The notes below the pieces were generated by a model that searched no databases, had not been told where the DNA came from, and worked only from the letters and a program-made list of their open reading frames with translations. The position numbers and the translations under genes are program-made. From Bacteroidales bacterium UBA1217 (GTDB lineage: Bacteria; Bacteroidota; Bacteroidia; Bacteroidales; P3), in the NCBI GenBank assembly GCA_002309335.1, contig DBXH01000035.1:14738-22067 (forward strand): DNA of 7,330 nt, written 5' to 3'. Shown here piece after piece: positions 1 to 6,283 of the stretch. How positions within the stretch are numbered: the stretch's first letter is position 1; each line of letters starts with the position of its first letter.

Positions 1-60
1 CTGAAGGTCACGATGCCCAACCTCGTGGACGACAACGTACTTGAAGGGCTGTTCAAATAG
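1..60 (+). CDS. 3' end of an unidentified upstream gene (partial)
   Basis: Frame 1 is open from the window edge and gives 19 codons ending in TAG at 58-60; the peptide ends VLEGLFK. Codon use resembles the mutase gene that follows, and the stop lies only 24 bases before that gene's ATG, with no terminator between them. It is therefore probably the last part of a gene co-transcribed with the mutase. The tail is too short to assign to a family, and I do not recognise it. It could also be a chance open stretch, but its position and direction make a real C-terminus more likely. Confidence 0.6.
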   Translation: MKVTMPNLVDDNVLEGLFK

Positions 61-84
61 ATTAACTTAAAACAGATATACAAT

Positions 85-1827
85 ATGGCACAAACGACAC
101 TCGACGCCACTACTGTGGCAAATGTAAAGACTTGGCTCGATGGAGCATACGACGAAGAGACGAAAGCCGCTATCCGCAAGATGCAGGCTGAGAATCCAGA
201 GGAATTGAACGAGAGTTTCTACCGCAGCCTTGAGTTCGGTACGGGTGGTCTGCGCGGCATTATGGGCGTGGGCACTAACCGTATGAACCGCTATACTGTC
301 GGTATGGCTACTCAGGGTCTTGCAAATTATGTAAGAAACTGCTTCCCTGGTGAGGAACTTAAAGCTGCCATCTCGCACGACAGCCGCAACCACAGCCGCG
401 AATTTGCGGAAATCACAGCCAACGTATTGGCAGCTAACGGCTTTAAGGTTTATTTGTTTGACGATATGCGTCCGACTCCTGAACTGAGCTACGCTGTGCG
501 TTATTTCAAATGCCAGACAGGTGTGATGCTGACGGCATCGCACAACCCGAAAGAATACAACGGCTATAAGGCTTACTGGAGTGACGGATGCCAGCTGGTG
601 CCGCCACACGACACGAGCGTTATCGACGAGGTAGAGAAAATCAAGTCGCTCGACGACGTGAAATGGTCTGGCGGTGAGAACAATATCATCACCATTGGAG
701 CTGAAGTAGACGAGGCGTTTATGAGCGAAATAGAGAATAATGTGCTGCATCCCGAGTGCATTAAGGCCCACAACGACATAAAGATTGTCTACACTCCATT
801 GCACGGAACTGGTATCAAGCTGATCCCAACGATGTTGGAACGTCTAGGCTTTACAAACGTCAATGTTGTTAAGGCGCAGGCCGTTCCCGACGGCAACTTC
901 CCGACGACACCTTCTCCCAATCCCGAGGAGCACGCCGCTATGAAGATGGCTGTCGACCTGGCCAAAGAAATTGATGCCGACATAGTCTTTGCAAGCGACC
1001 CCGATGCCGACCGTGTTGGTGTGGCCGTAAAACGTCCCGATGGAGAATGGATGCTGCTGAACGGCAACCAGACGATGAGCGTGATTATCTACTATCTACT
1101 CAAGGAATGGAAAGAGAAAGGCAAACTAACTGGTAAAGAGTTTATTGTAAAAACCATCGTAACCAGTGAATTGCCTGCCGACATAGCAAAGAAAGTAGGT
1201 GTTAAGGTATATGACGTACTGACTGGCTTTAAATGGATTGGAGCTCAAATCCGCGAACTTGAAGGCAAAGAGACCTTCATTGGTGGCGGCGAGGAGAGCT
1301 ACGGATATATGATTGGCGACTTTGTACGCGACAAAGATGCCGTAGGAGCCTGCTCTATGATTGCCGAGATAGCAGCTTGGGCAAAGAGCCAAGGCAAGAC
1401 CTTCTTCGACGTACTGGTTGACCTCTACAAAGAGTATGGCTTCTACAAAGAGGGTCTGTTGAGTGTTGTACGCAAAGGCAAGAGCGGTGCCGAAGAGATT
1501 CAGCAGATGATGAAGGACTACCGCGCTAACCCGCCAAAAGAGATCAACGGCAGCAAGGTGGTACGCATCCGCGACATCAAGACGTTGGAGGAGAAGAATC
1601 TGCTGACTGGCGAGGTAAAGAAGATCGACCTCCCGTCGAGCAACGTGCTGCAGTTCTTCACCGCCGACGGTAACAAGGTCACTGTTCGTCCCAGCGGCAC
1701 CGAGCCCAAGATCAAGTTCTACTTTGGTGTCAAGGATGTCCTGAGCAAGAAGGAATACTTCGACCAGACCAACGCCGACCTCGACGCCAAAATCGAGGCC
1801 ATCAAGAAATCGATGGGGCTGATTTGA
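85..1827 (+). CDS. Phospho-sugar mutase (phosphoglucomutase/phosphomannomutase family)
   Basis: A 580-residue cytoplasmic enzyme of the alpha-D-phosphohexomutase superfamily, which interconverts hexose 1- and 6-phosphates through a phosphoserine intermediate and so links glycolysis to nucleotide-sugar and polysaccharide synthesis. All four family signatures are visible: FGTGGLRG near residues 51-58; the active-site loop TASHNP at 150-155 with catalytic Ser152; the magnesium loop DPDADR at 305-310 with Asp305, Asp307 and Asp309; the sugar-binding loop GGGEESYG at 400-407; and the phosphate-binding loop RPSGTEPK at 535-542. The length fits the long PgcA/PGM2-like branch (about 580 residues) rather than the shorter ManB/AlgC type. 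The start is the ATG at 85, behind an A-rich leader without a clear Shine-Dalgarno site, as is usual in Bacteroidetes. It probably shares a transcript with the gene ending at 60 and ends at the terminator at 1866-1902. Glucose is the likelier substrate, but sequence alone does not settle glucose against mannose. Confidence 0.96.
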   Translation: MAQTTLDATTVANVKTWLDGAYDEETKAAIRKMQAENPEELNESFYRSLEFGTGGLRGIMGVGTNRMNRYTVGMATQGLANYVRNCFPGEELKAAISHDSRNHSREFAEITANVLAANGFKVYLFDDMRPTPELSYAVRYFKCQTGVMLTASHNPKEYNGYKAYWSDGCQLVPPHDTSVIDEVEKIKSLDDVKWSGGENNIITIGAEVDEAFMSEIENNVLHPECIKAHNDIKIVYTPLHGTGIKLIPTMLERLGFTNVNVVKAQAVPDGNFPTTPSPNPEEHAAMKMAVDLAKEIDADIVFASDPDADRVGVAVKRPDGEWMLLNGNQTMSVIIYYLLKEWKEKGKLTGKEFIVKTIVTSELPADIAKKVGVKVYDVLTGFKWIGAQIRELEGKETFIGGGEESYGYMIGDFVRDKDAVGACSMIAEIAAWAKSQGKTFFDVLVDLYKEYGFYKEGLLSVVRKGKSGAEEIQQMMKDYRANPPKEINGSKVVRIRDIKTLEEKNLLTGEVKKIDLPSSNVLQFFTADGNKVTVRPSGTEPKIKFYFGVKDVLSKKEYFDQTNADLDAKIEAIKKSMGLI

Positions 1828-1865
1828 TTTTTTTAGCACTTTAAACAGCGCATAATTAAAAACGG

Positions 1866-1902
1866 AATAGCGTGGACATTACGGATCCACGCTATTTTTT
1901 TT
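1866..1902 (+). terminator. Intrinsic terminator after the phospho-sugar mutase gene
   Basis: A perfect 11-base-pair inverted repeat (1866-1876, AATAGCGTGGA, pairs with 1886-1896, TCCACGCTATT) encloses a 9-base loop and runs into eight T residues at 1895-1902. It lies 38 bases after the mutase stop codon. This is a textbook rho-independent terminator on the + strand. It separates the metabolic transcript from the ECF-sigma gene group. Confidence 0.93.
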
Positions 1903-2109
1903 GCATTCTCTAAGTCCGCACCTTTTTGTCAGGTGGTCGTATGAAATGTTAAAATAGCTTTAAATATGTGACAAAATCCGCACTCTCGCGTTTTTTTGAG
2001 TAAATGGACTATTAGAGTTACCTGAATCATAACTATAAATAATCATATTTTTTTTCATTATTTTGGCACTTTTTGCATTCTTATGCGACTAATATAGGCA
2101 AACGGTCAA
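1903..2109 (+). promoter_or_regulatory. AT-rich leader and presumed promoter region of the ECF sigma gene group
   Basis: This stretch lies between the terminator and the sigma-factor ATG and has no convincing coding frame, so the promoter of the downstream genes is expected here. No copy matches the Bacteroidetes sigma-ABfr consensus (TTTG, 19-21 bases, TAnnTTTG) well. The best weak candidate is TTTG at 1995-1998, then 20 bases, then TACCTGAA at 2019-2026, which keeps the TA but little of the TTTG. T-runs preceded by GCAC recur at 1918-1928, 1980-1998 and 2066-2075. A promoter read by the ECF sigma itself is also possible. That a promoter lies in this region is well supported by context; its exact position is not. 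Confidence 0.4.
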
Positions 2110-2634
2110 ATGGTAAAATTGCACATACATAGAGAACGCAGTATCGAATCGCTACTGAAGGAACACAAAGGAATCATCCTGAAAGTGTGCGCTATGTATG
2201 TTCCACACCGGCATCCGCACAGCGAGGAATGGCGAGAAGATGTGCGAGATCTATTTCAAGAAATAGCACTTAAACTTGTTGAGAGCTGGCCCAAATACCG
2301 TGGAAAATGCTCAGAAAGTACTTGGGTGTACCGTATAGCCACCAACGTTGCCATCAGCAATCTGCGTCGATTTGCAAAACGCCGCATCGTGCTGGTCGAT
2401 GAAACAACGCTTGACCTGCTGGAAGCTGAAGCCGACGACGAAATCGTGGAACGTCTCTATCGCCGCATTGATAAGCTTAGTGACGACGAACGGCAGCTGA
2501 TAACCTATGCAATTGGCAAGGTGCCACTGAAAGAGGTGGCTGATATCATGGGTCTCACCGAGGATGCCGTAAAGCACCGTATGCAACGAACCAAAGAAAA
2601 ACTAAGAAATATGAAGGATGACTATGAAGAATAA
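2110..2634 (+). CDS. ECF-type RNA polymerase sigma factor (sigma-70 family)
   Basis: A 174-residue protein with the two-domain layout of extracytoplasmic-function sigma factors, which direct RNA polymerase to a small regulon when an envelope signal releases them from an anti-sigma factor. The sigma-2 domain covers about residues 14-86, with DLFQEIALKL (47-56) as region 2.2 and TWVYRIATNVAISNLRR (70-86) as regions 2.3-2.4. After an acidic linker, the sigma-4 domain covers about 112-166, with a helix-turn-helix in PLKEVADIMGLTEDAVKHR (138-156). The length is normal for the family. The ATG at 2110 is preferred because it gives a complete N-terminus; no Shine-Dalgarno site is evident. The gene overlaps the next one by 17 bases (or 11 if the second ATG is used), suggesting coupled translation. 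It is the first gene after a terminator and heads the downstream group. The ECF subgroup and target promoters cannot be read from this sequence. Confidence 0.93.
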   Translation: MVKLHIHRERSIESLLKEHKGIILKVCAMYVPHRHPHSEEWREDVRDLFQEIALKLVESWPKYRGKCSESTWVYRIATNVAISNLRRFAKRRIVLVDETTLDLLEAEADDEIVERLYRRIDKLSDDERQLITYAIGKVPLKEVADIMGLTEDAVKHRMQRTKEKLRNMKDDYEE

Positions 2635-2905
2635 TGATGACATATTAGAAGTCTTGGAGCAACACTGGGAGCGCGTGGACGAGATAGCGGAGCAGAGCCA
2701 TGTGCGCGTGGTACGTTGGCATCTGCCCGAGTCGCCCCGCCGCTGGGTGCGTAGCATCGCTGCCTCCGTGGTTGCCATTGCCGCCGCTGCCGTATTGCTG
2801 TTCATCACCGTTCCGCAGCCTGACGGTATATACGCCAGCAATCTATCCCACCGTAACGAGGCTATTGAATATATTAACAAAATGAGGACAGAAGTAATCT
2901 TATGA
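2618..2905 (+). CDS. Small single-pass membrane protein, candidate anti-sigma factor
   Basis: A 95-residue protein with a charged N-terminal part (1-43, rich in Glu and Arg), one hydrophobic segment at about 44-65 (preceded by RRWVRS and rich in Ala, Val and Ile), and a short C-terminal tail of about 30 residues. The positive charge before the membrane segment predicts a cytoplasmic N-terminus and a periplasmic tail. Position directly after an ECF sigma gene, overlapping it, is the classic place for its anti-sigma factor, and the topology fits. However, there is no zinc-binding HxxxCxxC motif (the protein has no cysteine), and the cytoplasmic part is shorter than the usual anti-sigma domain, so the role is inference. 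The start could be the ATG at 2618 or the one at 2624, two codons later. Its stop overlaps the next start as ATGA. I do not recognise a named family. Confidence 0.8.
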   Translation: MTMKNNDDILEVLEQHWERVDEIAEQSHVRVVRWHLPESPRRWVRSIAASVVAIAAAAVLLFITVPQPDGIYASNLSHRNEAIEYINKMRTEVIL

Positions 2906-3450
2906 GAAAAAGCACGCTCATATCCCTGCTGATGGCCCTGGTGCTACTGGGGTGCCTGGCAATCTGGCACTATATGCCGCGCGCGCTGTCGTACGACGAG
3001 TGCAGCCCGGTATACCGCCACTTTGCTGACATGCAGCTGGAGGGTGTGCGCGTCACCTATATCAAGGACAAACTGGTGGGCGACTCGGTGCGAGTGCCTG
3101 TCACCCTCCTCGAGGCCGATACCGACCGTGGTTGGGAGCAGCTTGACAGCATCTTCGGCTATTCAAAGCATATCAACGCAGTGCTGAACAACCCCGATCT
3201 CCCCGATGACGTTCGGGCAATGTATCTGGATGACAACCTTGTGAGCACATTCACAGCCCATCGCGAGACGCCGGAAAGGAGAATCGCCTCCTGCTTCGAT
3301 GGTCGTCCCGACGACGTGACGGTCTATCTGCAACCCCACTATCACCGCATCTGCATTTTCGAGCCCGTAAACGAGGAATCAGAGGATGCCGCCTGGGACC
3401 AGATAGTCGACGACGTAGAAGAATTTGATTCAATCAGAAACAAACAATAA
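2902..3450 (+). CDS. Membrane-anchored or exported protein of unknown family in the ECF sigma group
   Basis: A 182-residue protein that starts with a basic MRK and a hydrophobic stretch at about 5-23, then a polar region. The stretch includes LLGC with Cys18, which resembles a lipobox, but Leu at -2 is poor and the hydrophobic run continues past the cysteine (LAIW), so an uncleaved membrane anchor is at least as likely as a lipoprotein. The predicted periplasmic part has three further cysteines (34, 131, 151), a DRGW motif (75-78), and an acidic C-terminal helix-like tail (about 154-176). It overlaps the preceding gene by 4 bases (ATGA at 2902-2905), and its stop is 1 base before the next ATG. 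I recognise no domain. Its place between a candidate anti-sigma factor and the secreted cargo suggests a periplasmic partner or sensor in the same pathway, but that is inference. Confidence 0.8.
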   Translation: MRKSTLISLLMALVLLGCLAIWHYMPRALSYDECSPVYRHFADMQLEGVRVTYIKDKLVGDSVRVPVTLLEADTDRGWEQLDSIFGYSKHINAVLNNPDLPDDVRAMYLDDNLVSTFTAHRETPERRIASCFDGRPDDVTVYLQPHYHRICIFEPVNEESEDAAWDQIVDDVEEFDSIRNKQ

Positions 3451-3451
3451 A

Positions 3452-5473
3452 ATGAAGACCACAAAAATCATCCTGGCACTCATTGCGGTGCTGAACATGA
3501 CGGCCACGACAATGGCCCAAACCACGCCCACCGGTCGTTTTGAGTGGGCCAAAGGCTATACCTCCTCCGAAGATGCCTGCCATATCATAGGTACGGTCAC
3601 TGACAGTGTAGGAAACCTGTACATCCTCGGCCAATACAATGACTATGCGGCCTGGGATGGCGATGTCTTCCTTTATGTGTCAGACTATTATCCTATGGGT
3701 ACTATCATAGCCAAGATTTCGCCCGACGGCGAAATGCTCTGGAAGAAAGTCATCCATACCGGCAATTACGCCAACGATCAGCCCTTCGACATCAAGCCTC
3801 TCGGCGACACCGCCTTTGCCTGTTTGGTAAATGTGGAGATGCCGTCGTTCTGGTTCCATTGCTATTATCTCGATACCATGATTGTAGGTTGGAGCGATTA
3901 TCCTGTGCCTATCGACCCGCATACCGTCACGAGCAAAATTTTCACCACCTACCTTGTCTTTGATTTCTCCGGGAATCTGCTGGAACAGCATTTCCTGCAG
4001 ACGTCCTATCTCGACACCGCAAGCAACGACTACTACTTTACATATCCAGGCACTTATTTGCCCGACAAATTATTCAAGTTCCAGTTGATGAACCCCACGT
4101 TCGACCTCGACGGCGAAGGGAATATCTATCTCACGCGTCAGGTTTACGACGGAGTGGACGACAGCACCTCGGTGGAGGCCGGCACCTTCACCGGCGTTCG
4201 CTTTTGGGTGGACGGTCGCTGTGTGGGTACTACTATGGTAGGCAGCGGCCATCATTGGAGACAGGAACAACAGGTGCTGAAGTTCGCGCCCCATTTCGAC
4301 ACACTGCTGGCTGCAAGATACCTTTTCGACCGCGCCTCTTCGTATGTCGACATCAACGATACCTATACCAAGGTGGACAAAGAATCCAACGTTTACACCA
4401 TCTGCAATATCTATCCGGATGTTATTGAAGAAAGGACAGACACCATTGTTGTGGACTCGTTGCAAGGCTTATCGTTTTACAACTGCAATATTGGAGTGAA
4501 GGCCGTGATGGTTAGGCTCGATAAGAACCTTGTGCCCGATTGGATGGTGACCTTAGAGGACAGCGTCGTCAATCCCGATATTCACGTGTCTAGTTCTGGG
4601 TTTCATGGTGTTGAATTCGACTACGACAGCAATCTGATATTCTTGAGCATTTCGAGTGGCAGGGGCGTTTTTGACGACACGGTGAACCGCTACTCCATCC
4701 CGATGGTGGACGGGACCCCGGTTTATATTAAGAACTCCGCCGCTGTGCTGGTCTTTGAGCGAACGGAAACAAAACCGCGCCTGCGTTCGTATGGTATGGT
4801 TCCCGCCGTGAATACTTCGGGTTCTTACTTTATGAATAGTATGGCCTGTGGCAATGGCAGGATATTCCTGCAAAGCAATTTCAGCGGTGGTCTTCGCATC
4901 CCCGGCAACGAGCATATAGGCAGCACGATATTTTATACCGGCAGCGGTCTCACCATCTTCGACTATGAGGGCCACGTCATCGGCGGCACATCGTATTACA
5001 CTTCGAGTCCTCAATCCCGTCCCGGTGCCATTGCCCTGCGCGACAGCACGCTCTATCTCATCACGCGGTTGTATGACGACAATGCGACATTCGGCGACTT
5101 GACAATCCATGGTAACGGCATCTTCTCCGCAGTCGTCAAATATGTCGATACCGCTTTTATGTCTCCGTATGTTTTTGTGCCGTCGCAAGATACTGTAGAC
5201 GTGCATATAGGCATGGTAGATAACGAAGCTTCCTTTGTAGTGTACCCCAACCCGTCCAGCCAAAGGGTTAATGTACAGTGCGACAAGCCTGTCACCGCCG
5301 CATGGCTCACCGACATGATGGGTCGCCGTGAGGAGGTGAAACTGACAGCTATCGGCGATGGCCACTATACGTTGGATTTGGCTGGTCGTCCGCAGGCCAT
5401 CTACTTACTCACACTGCTCACCGCTGACGGCCAGCAACACACAATACGCTTAATTAAAAGGAATAAACAATAA
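3452..5473 (+). CDS. Secreted beta-propeller-like protein with T9SS type A C-terminal sorting domain
   Basis: A 673-residue surface or secreted protein. The start is the ATG at 3452, not the upstream in-frame TTG at 3425, because 3452 places a standard signal peptide at the N-terminus (MKTTK, hydrophobic core, TMA-Q cleavage after residue 22) and avoids overlapping the previous gene. The C-terminal 80 or so residues are a T9SS sorting (Por secretion) tail: VVYPNPSS at 596-603, a DMMGR turn near 621-625, then GHYTLDL, IYLLTLLTADG and a basic end RLIKRNKQ. Such tails carry proteins across the outer membrane, where they are usually cut off and the cargo attached to the surface. The body holds recurring beta-strand motifs of the form (D/G)-x-N-(I/L/V)-Y-(I/L), at about residues 49-63, 112-126, 217-234, 308-320, 387-400, 464-476 and 527-540, which suggests a multi-bladed propeller. 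No catalytic motif was seen. The ligand or role is unknown; binding or adhesion is a guess. Confidence 0.92.
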   Translation: MKTTKIILALIAVLNMTATTMAQTTPTGRFEWAKGYTSSEDACHIIGTVTDSVGNLYILGQYNDYAAWDGDVFLYVSDYYPMGTIIAKISPDGEMLWKKVIHTGNYANDQPFDIKPLGDTAFACLVNVEMPSFWFHCYYLDTMIVGWSDYPVPIDPHTVTSKIFTTYLVFDFSGNLLEQHFLQTSYLDTASNDYYFTYPGTYLPDKLFKFQLMNPTFDLDGEGNIYLTRQVYDGVDDSTSVEAGTFTGVRFWVDGRCVGTTMVGSGHHWRQEQQVLKFAPHFDTLLAARYLFDRASSYVDINDTYTKVDKESNVYTICNIYPDVIEERTDTIVVDSLQGLSFYNCNIGVKAVMVRLDKNLVPDWMVTLEDSVVNPDIHVSSSGFHGVEFDYDSNLIFLSISSGRGVFDDTVNRYSIPMVDGTPVYIKNSAAVLVFERTETKPRLRSYGMVPAVNTSGSYFMNSMACGNGRIFLQSNFSGGLRIPGNEHIGSTIFYTGSGLTIFDYEGHVIGGTSYYTSSPQSRPGAIALRDSTLYLITRLYDDNATFGDLTIHGNGIFSAVVKYVDTAFMSPYVFVPSQDTVDVHIGMVDNEASFVVYPNPSSQRVNVQCDKPVTAAWLTDMMGRREEVKLTAIGDGHYTLDLAGRPQAIYLLTLLTADGQQHTIRLIKRNKQ

Positions 5474-5579
5474 AACCATTAACCTTGCGTTATTATGCAC
5501 AGAAAAACACCCATTACGCCTATCGAATAAAACAATACTTGCTAAACAACCCTATTTATTCACTTAAAATTAAATCATC

Positions 5580-6260
5580 ATGAAAGTATTGTTTCAAGGA
5601 AAGAAGTCTTTCCAAAAGTCGTTGGGCATCGCACTGCTTTGCATCGTCCTTTCTGCTCCTGCCTACTCGCAGAGCCAAGAACAAGGAGGTCCGGACAACC
5701 ACAAGTTCCTCTATGGTATCCACTTGGGATTCACCGATAACCAGTTTGACCTCTATTCCACCAATGGCGGCCTTATTGCCAGCCAGGACGGAACGTTGCA
5801 CACAGACGGCAGTCACTACCACGCACGCGGTTTCCGCCTCGCCGTGATAGGTGAGGCACGGTTAGGACGCTGTTTCAGCCTCCGGGTGATGCCGGGCGTG
5901 TCGCTCTTCAGAGCCTTGCATTTGGAGAGCGTCCGCGGCGAGTTGCCCCTCGATGTCAAGTTCCACCCTTACCGTTGGGGCAAAGTTGAGCCTTACCTCT
6001 GCTCCGGACTTGGCTACGGTTATGATTTCGCATCGAAGCGTAACGACAGCCACATTAATATCAAGCCGCTCAACGCCCACGACCTGCGCTACACCTGCGG
6101 CATGGGAGTGGATTGGTACACACGCCGTGTCAAGGTAGGCCTTGAGCTAAAGGCCGGCTTCGGCCTCCTCCCGCCCAATACCAACGACATCAATTCCAAC
6201 AGCCTCTCCTATTTCCACTGCGGCCCATCCTTCACTCTCGGCCTCAACATCGAAGCGTAG
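5580..6260 (+). CDS. PorT-like outer-membrane beta-barrel protein
   Basis: A 226-residue protein with a signal peptide (hydrophobic core about 15-27, likely AYS-Q cleavage after residue 30) and then alternating amphipathic strands typical of a small outer-membrane barrel, ending in FTLGLNIEA. The strand order resembles the PorT family, barrel proteins needed for type IX secretion and gliding: YGIHLGFTDNQFDLY (45-59), GFRLAVIGEARLG (84-96), FSLRVMPGVSLF (99-110), RGELPLDVKF (119-128), VEPYLCSGLGYGYDFASKR (136-154), CGMGVDWY (173-180) and VKVGLELKAGFGLL (184-197). The match is from memory of the family pattern, so a generic porin-family barrel remains possible. It lies 106 bases after a T9SS cargo gene, which fits a link to that pathway. 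The gap is AT-rich with no terminator seen, so co-transcription is likely. Whether it is the housekeeping PorT or a paralogue cannot be told here. Confidence 0.88.
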   Translation: MKVLFQGKKSFQKSLGIALLCIVLSAPAYSQSQEQGGPDNHKFLYGIHLGFTDNQFDLYSTNGGLIASQDGTLHTDGSHYHARGFRLAVIGEARLGRCFSLRVMPGVSLFRALHLESVRGELPLDVKFHPYRWGKVEPYLCSGLGYGYDFASKRNDSHINIKPLNAHDLRYTCGMGVDWYTRRVKVGLELKAGFGLLPPNTNDINSNSLSYFHCGPSFTLGLNIEA

Positions 6261-6283
6261 TTTTACATTTGAAACCATTAGAA

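Noticed and set aside
67..804. A 245-codon antisense open frame over the mutase gene
   Set aside because: It lies wholly opposite a gene with all its family motifs, its protein has no recognisable domain, and its composition looks like the complement of the mutase codons.
1126..1839. A 237-codon antisense open frame over the end of the mutase gene
   Set aside because: It shadows the well-supported mutase coding frame and has no recognisable domain or promoter.
2063..2078. A sigma-54-like promoter, TTGGCAC followed by TTGCA
   Set aside because: The GG and GC dinucleotides are 10 bases apart, whereas -24/-12 promoters need 12 and tolerate little change. No sigma-54 activator gene is nearby.
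3425..3451. An upstream TTG start that would lengthen the secreted protein by 9 residues
   Set aside because: It would bury the signal peptide behind a polar leader and overlap the previous gene; the ATG at 3452 gives a normal signal peptide.
4553..5365. A 270-codon antisense open frame over the secreted-protein gene
   Set aside because: It is opposite the T9SS cargo frame, including its sorting tail, and the translated protein shows no domain.
3439..5473. The same RNKQ-stop ending in the 182-residue and 673-residue proteins, as a possible duplicated tail
   Set aside because: The match is four residues in A-rich DNA and does not extend upstream; the basic end is also normal for T9SS tails.
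5495..5530. An 11-codon open frame in the gap before the PorT-like gene
   Set aside because: It is too short to distinguish from chance, with no attenuator-like hairpin or codon pattern around it.
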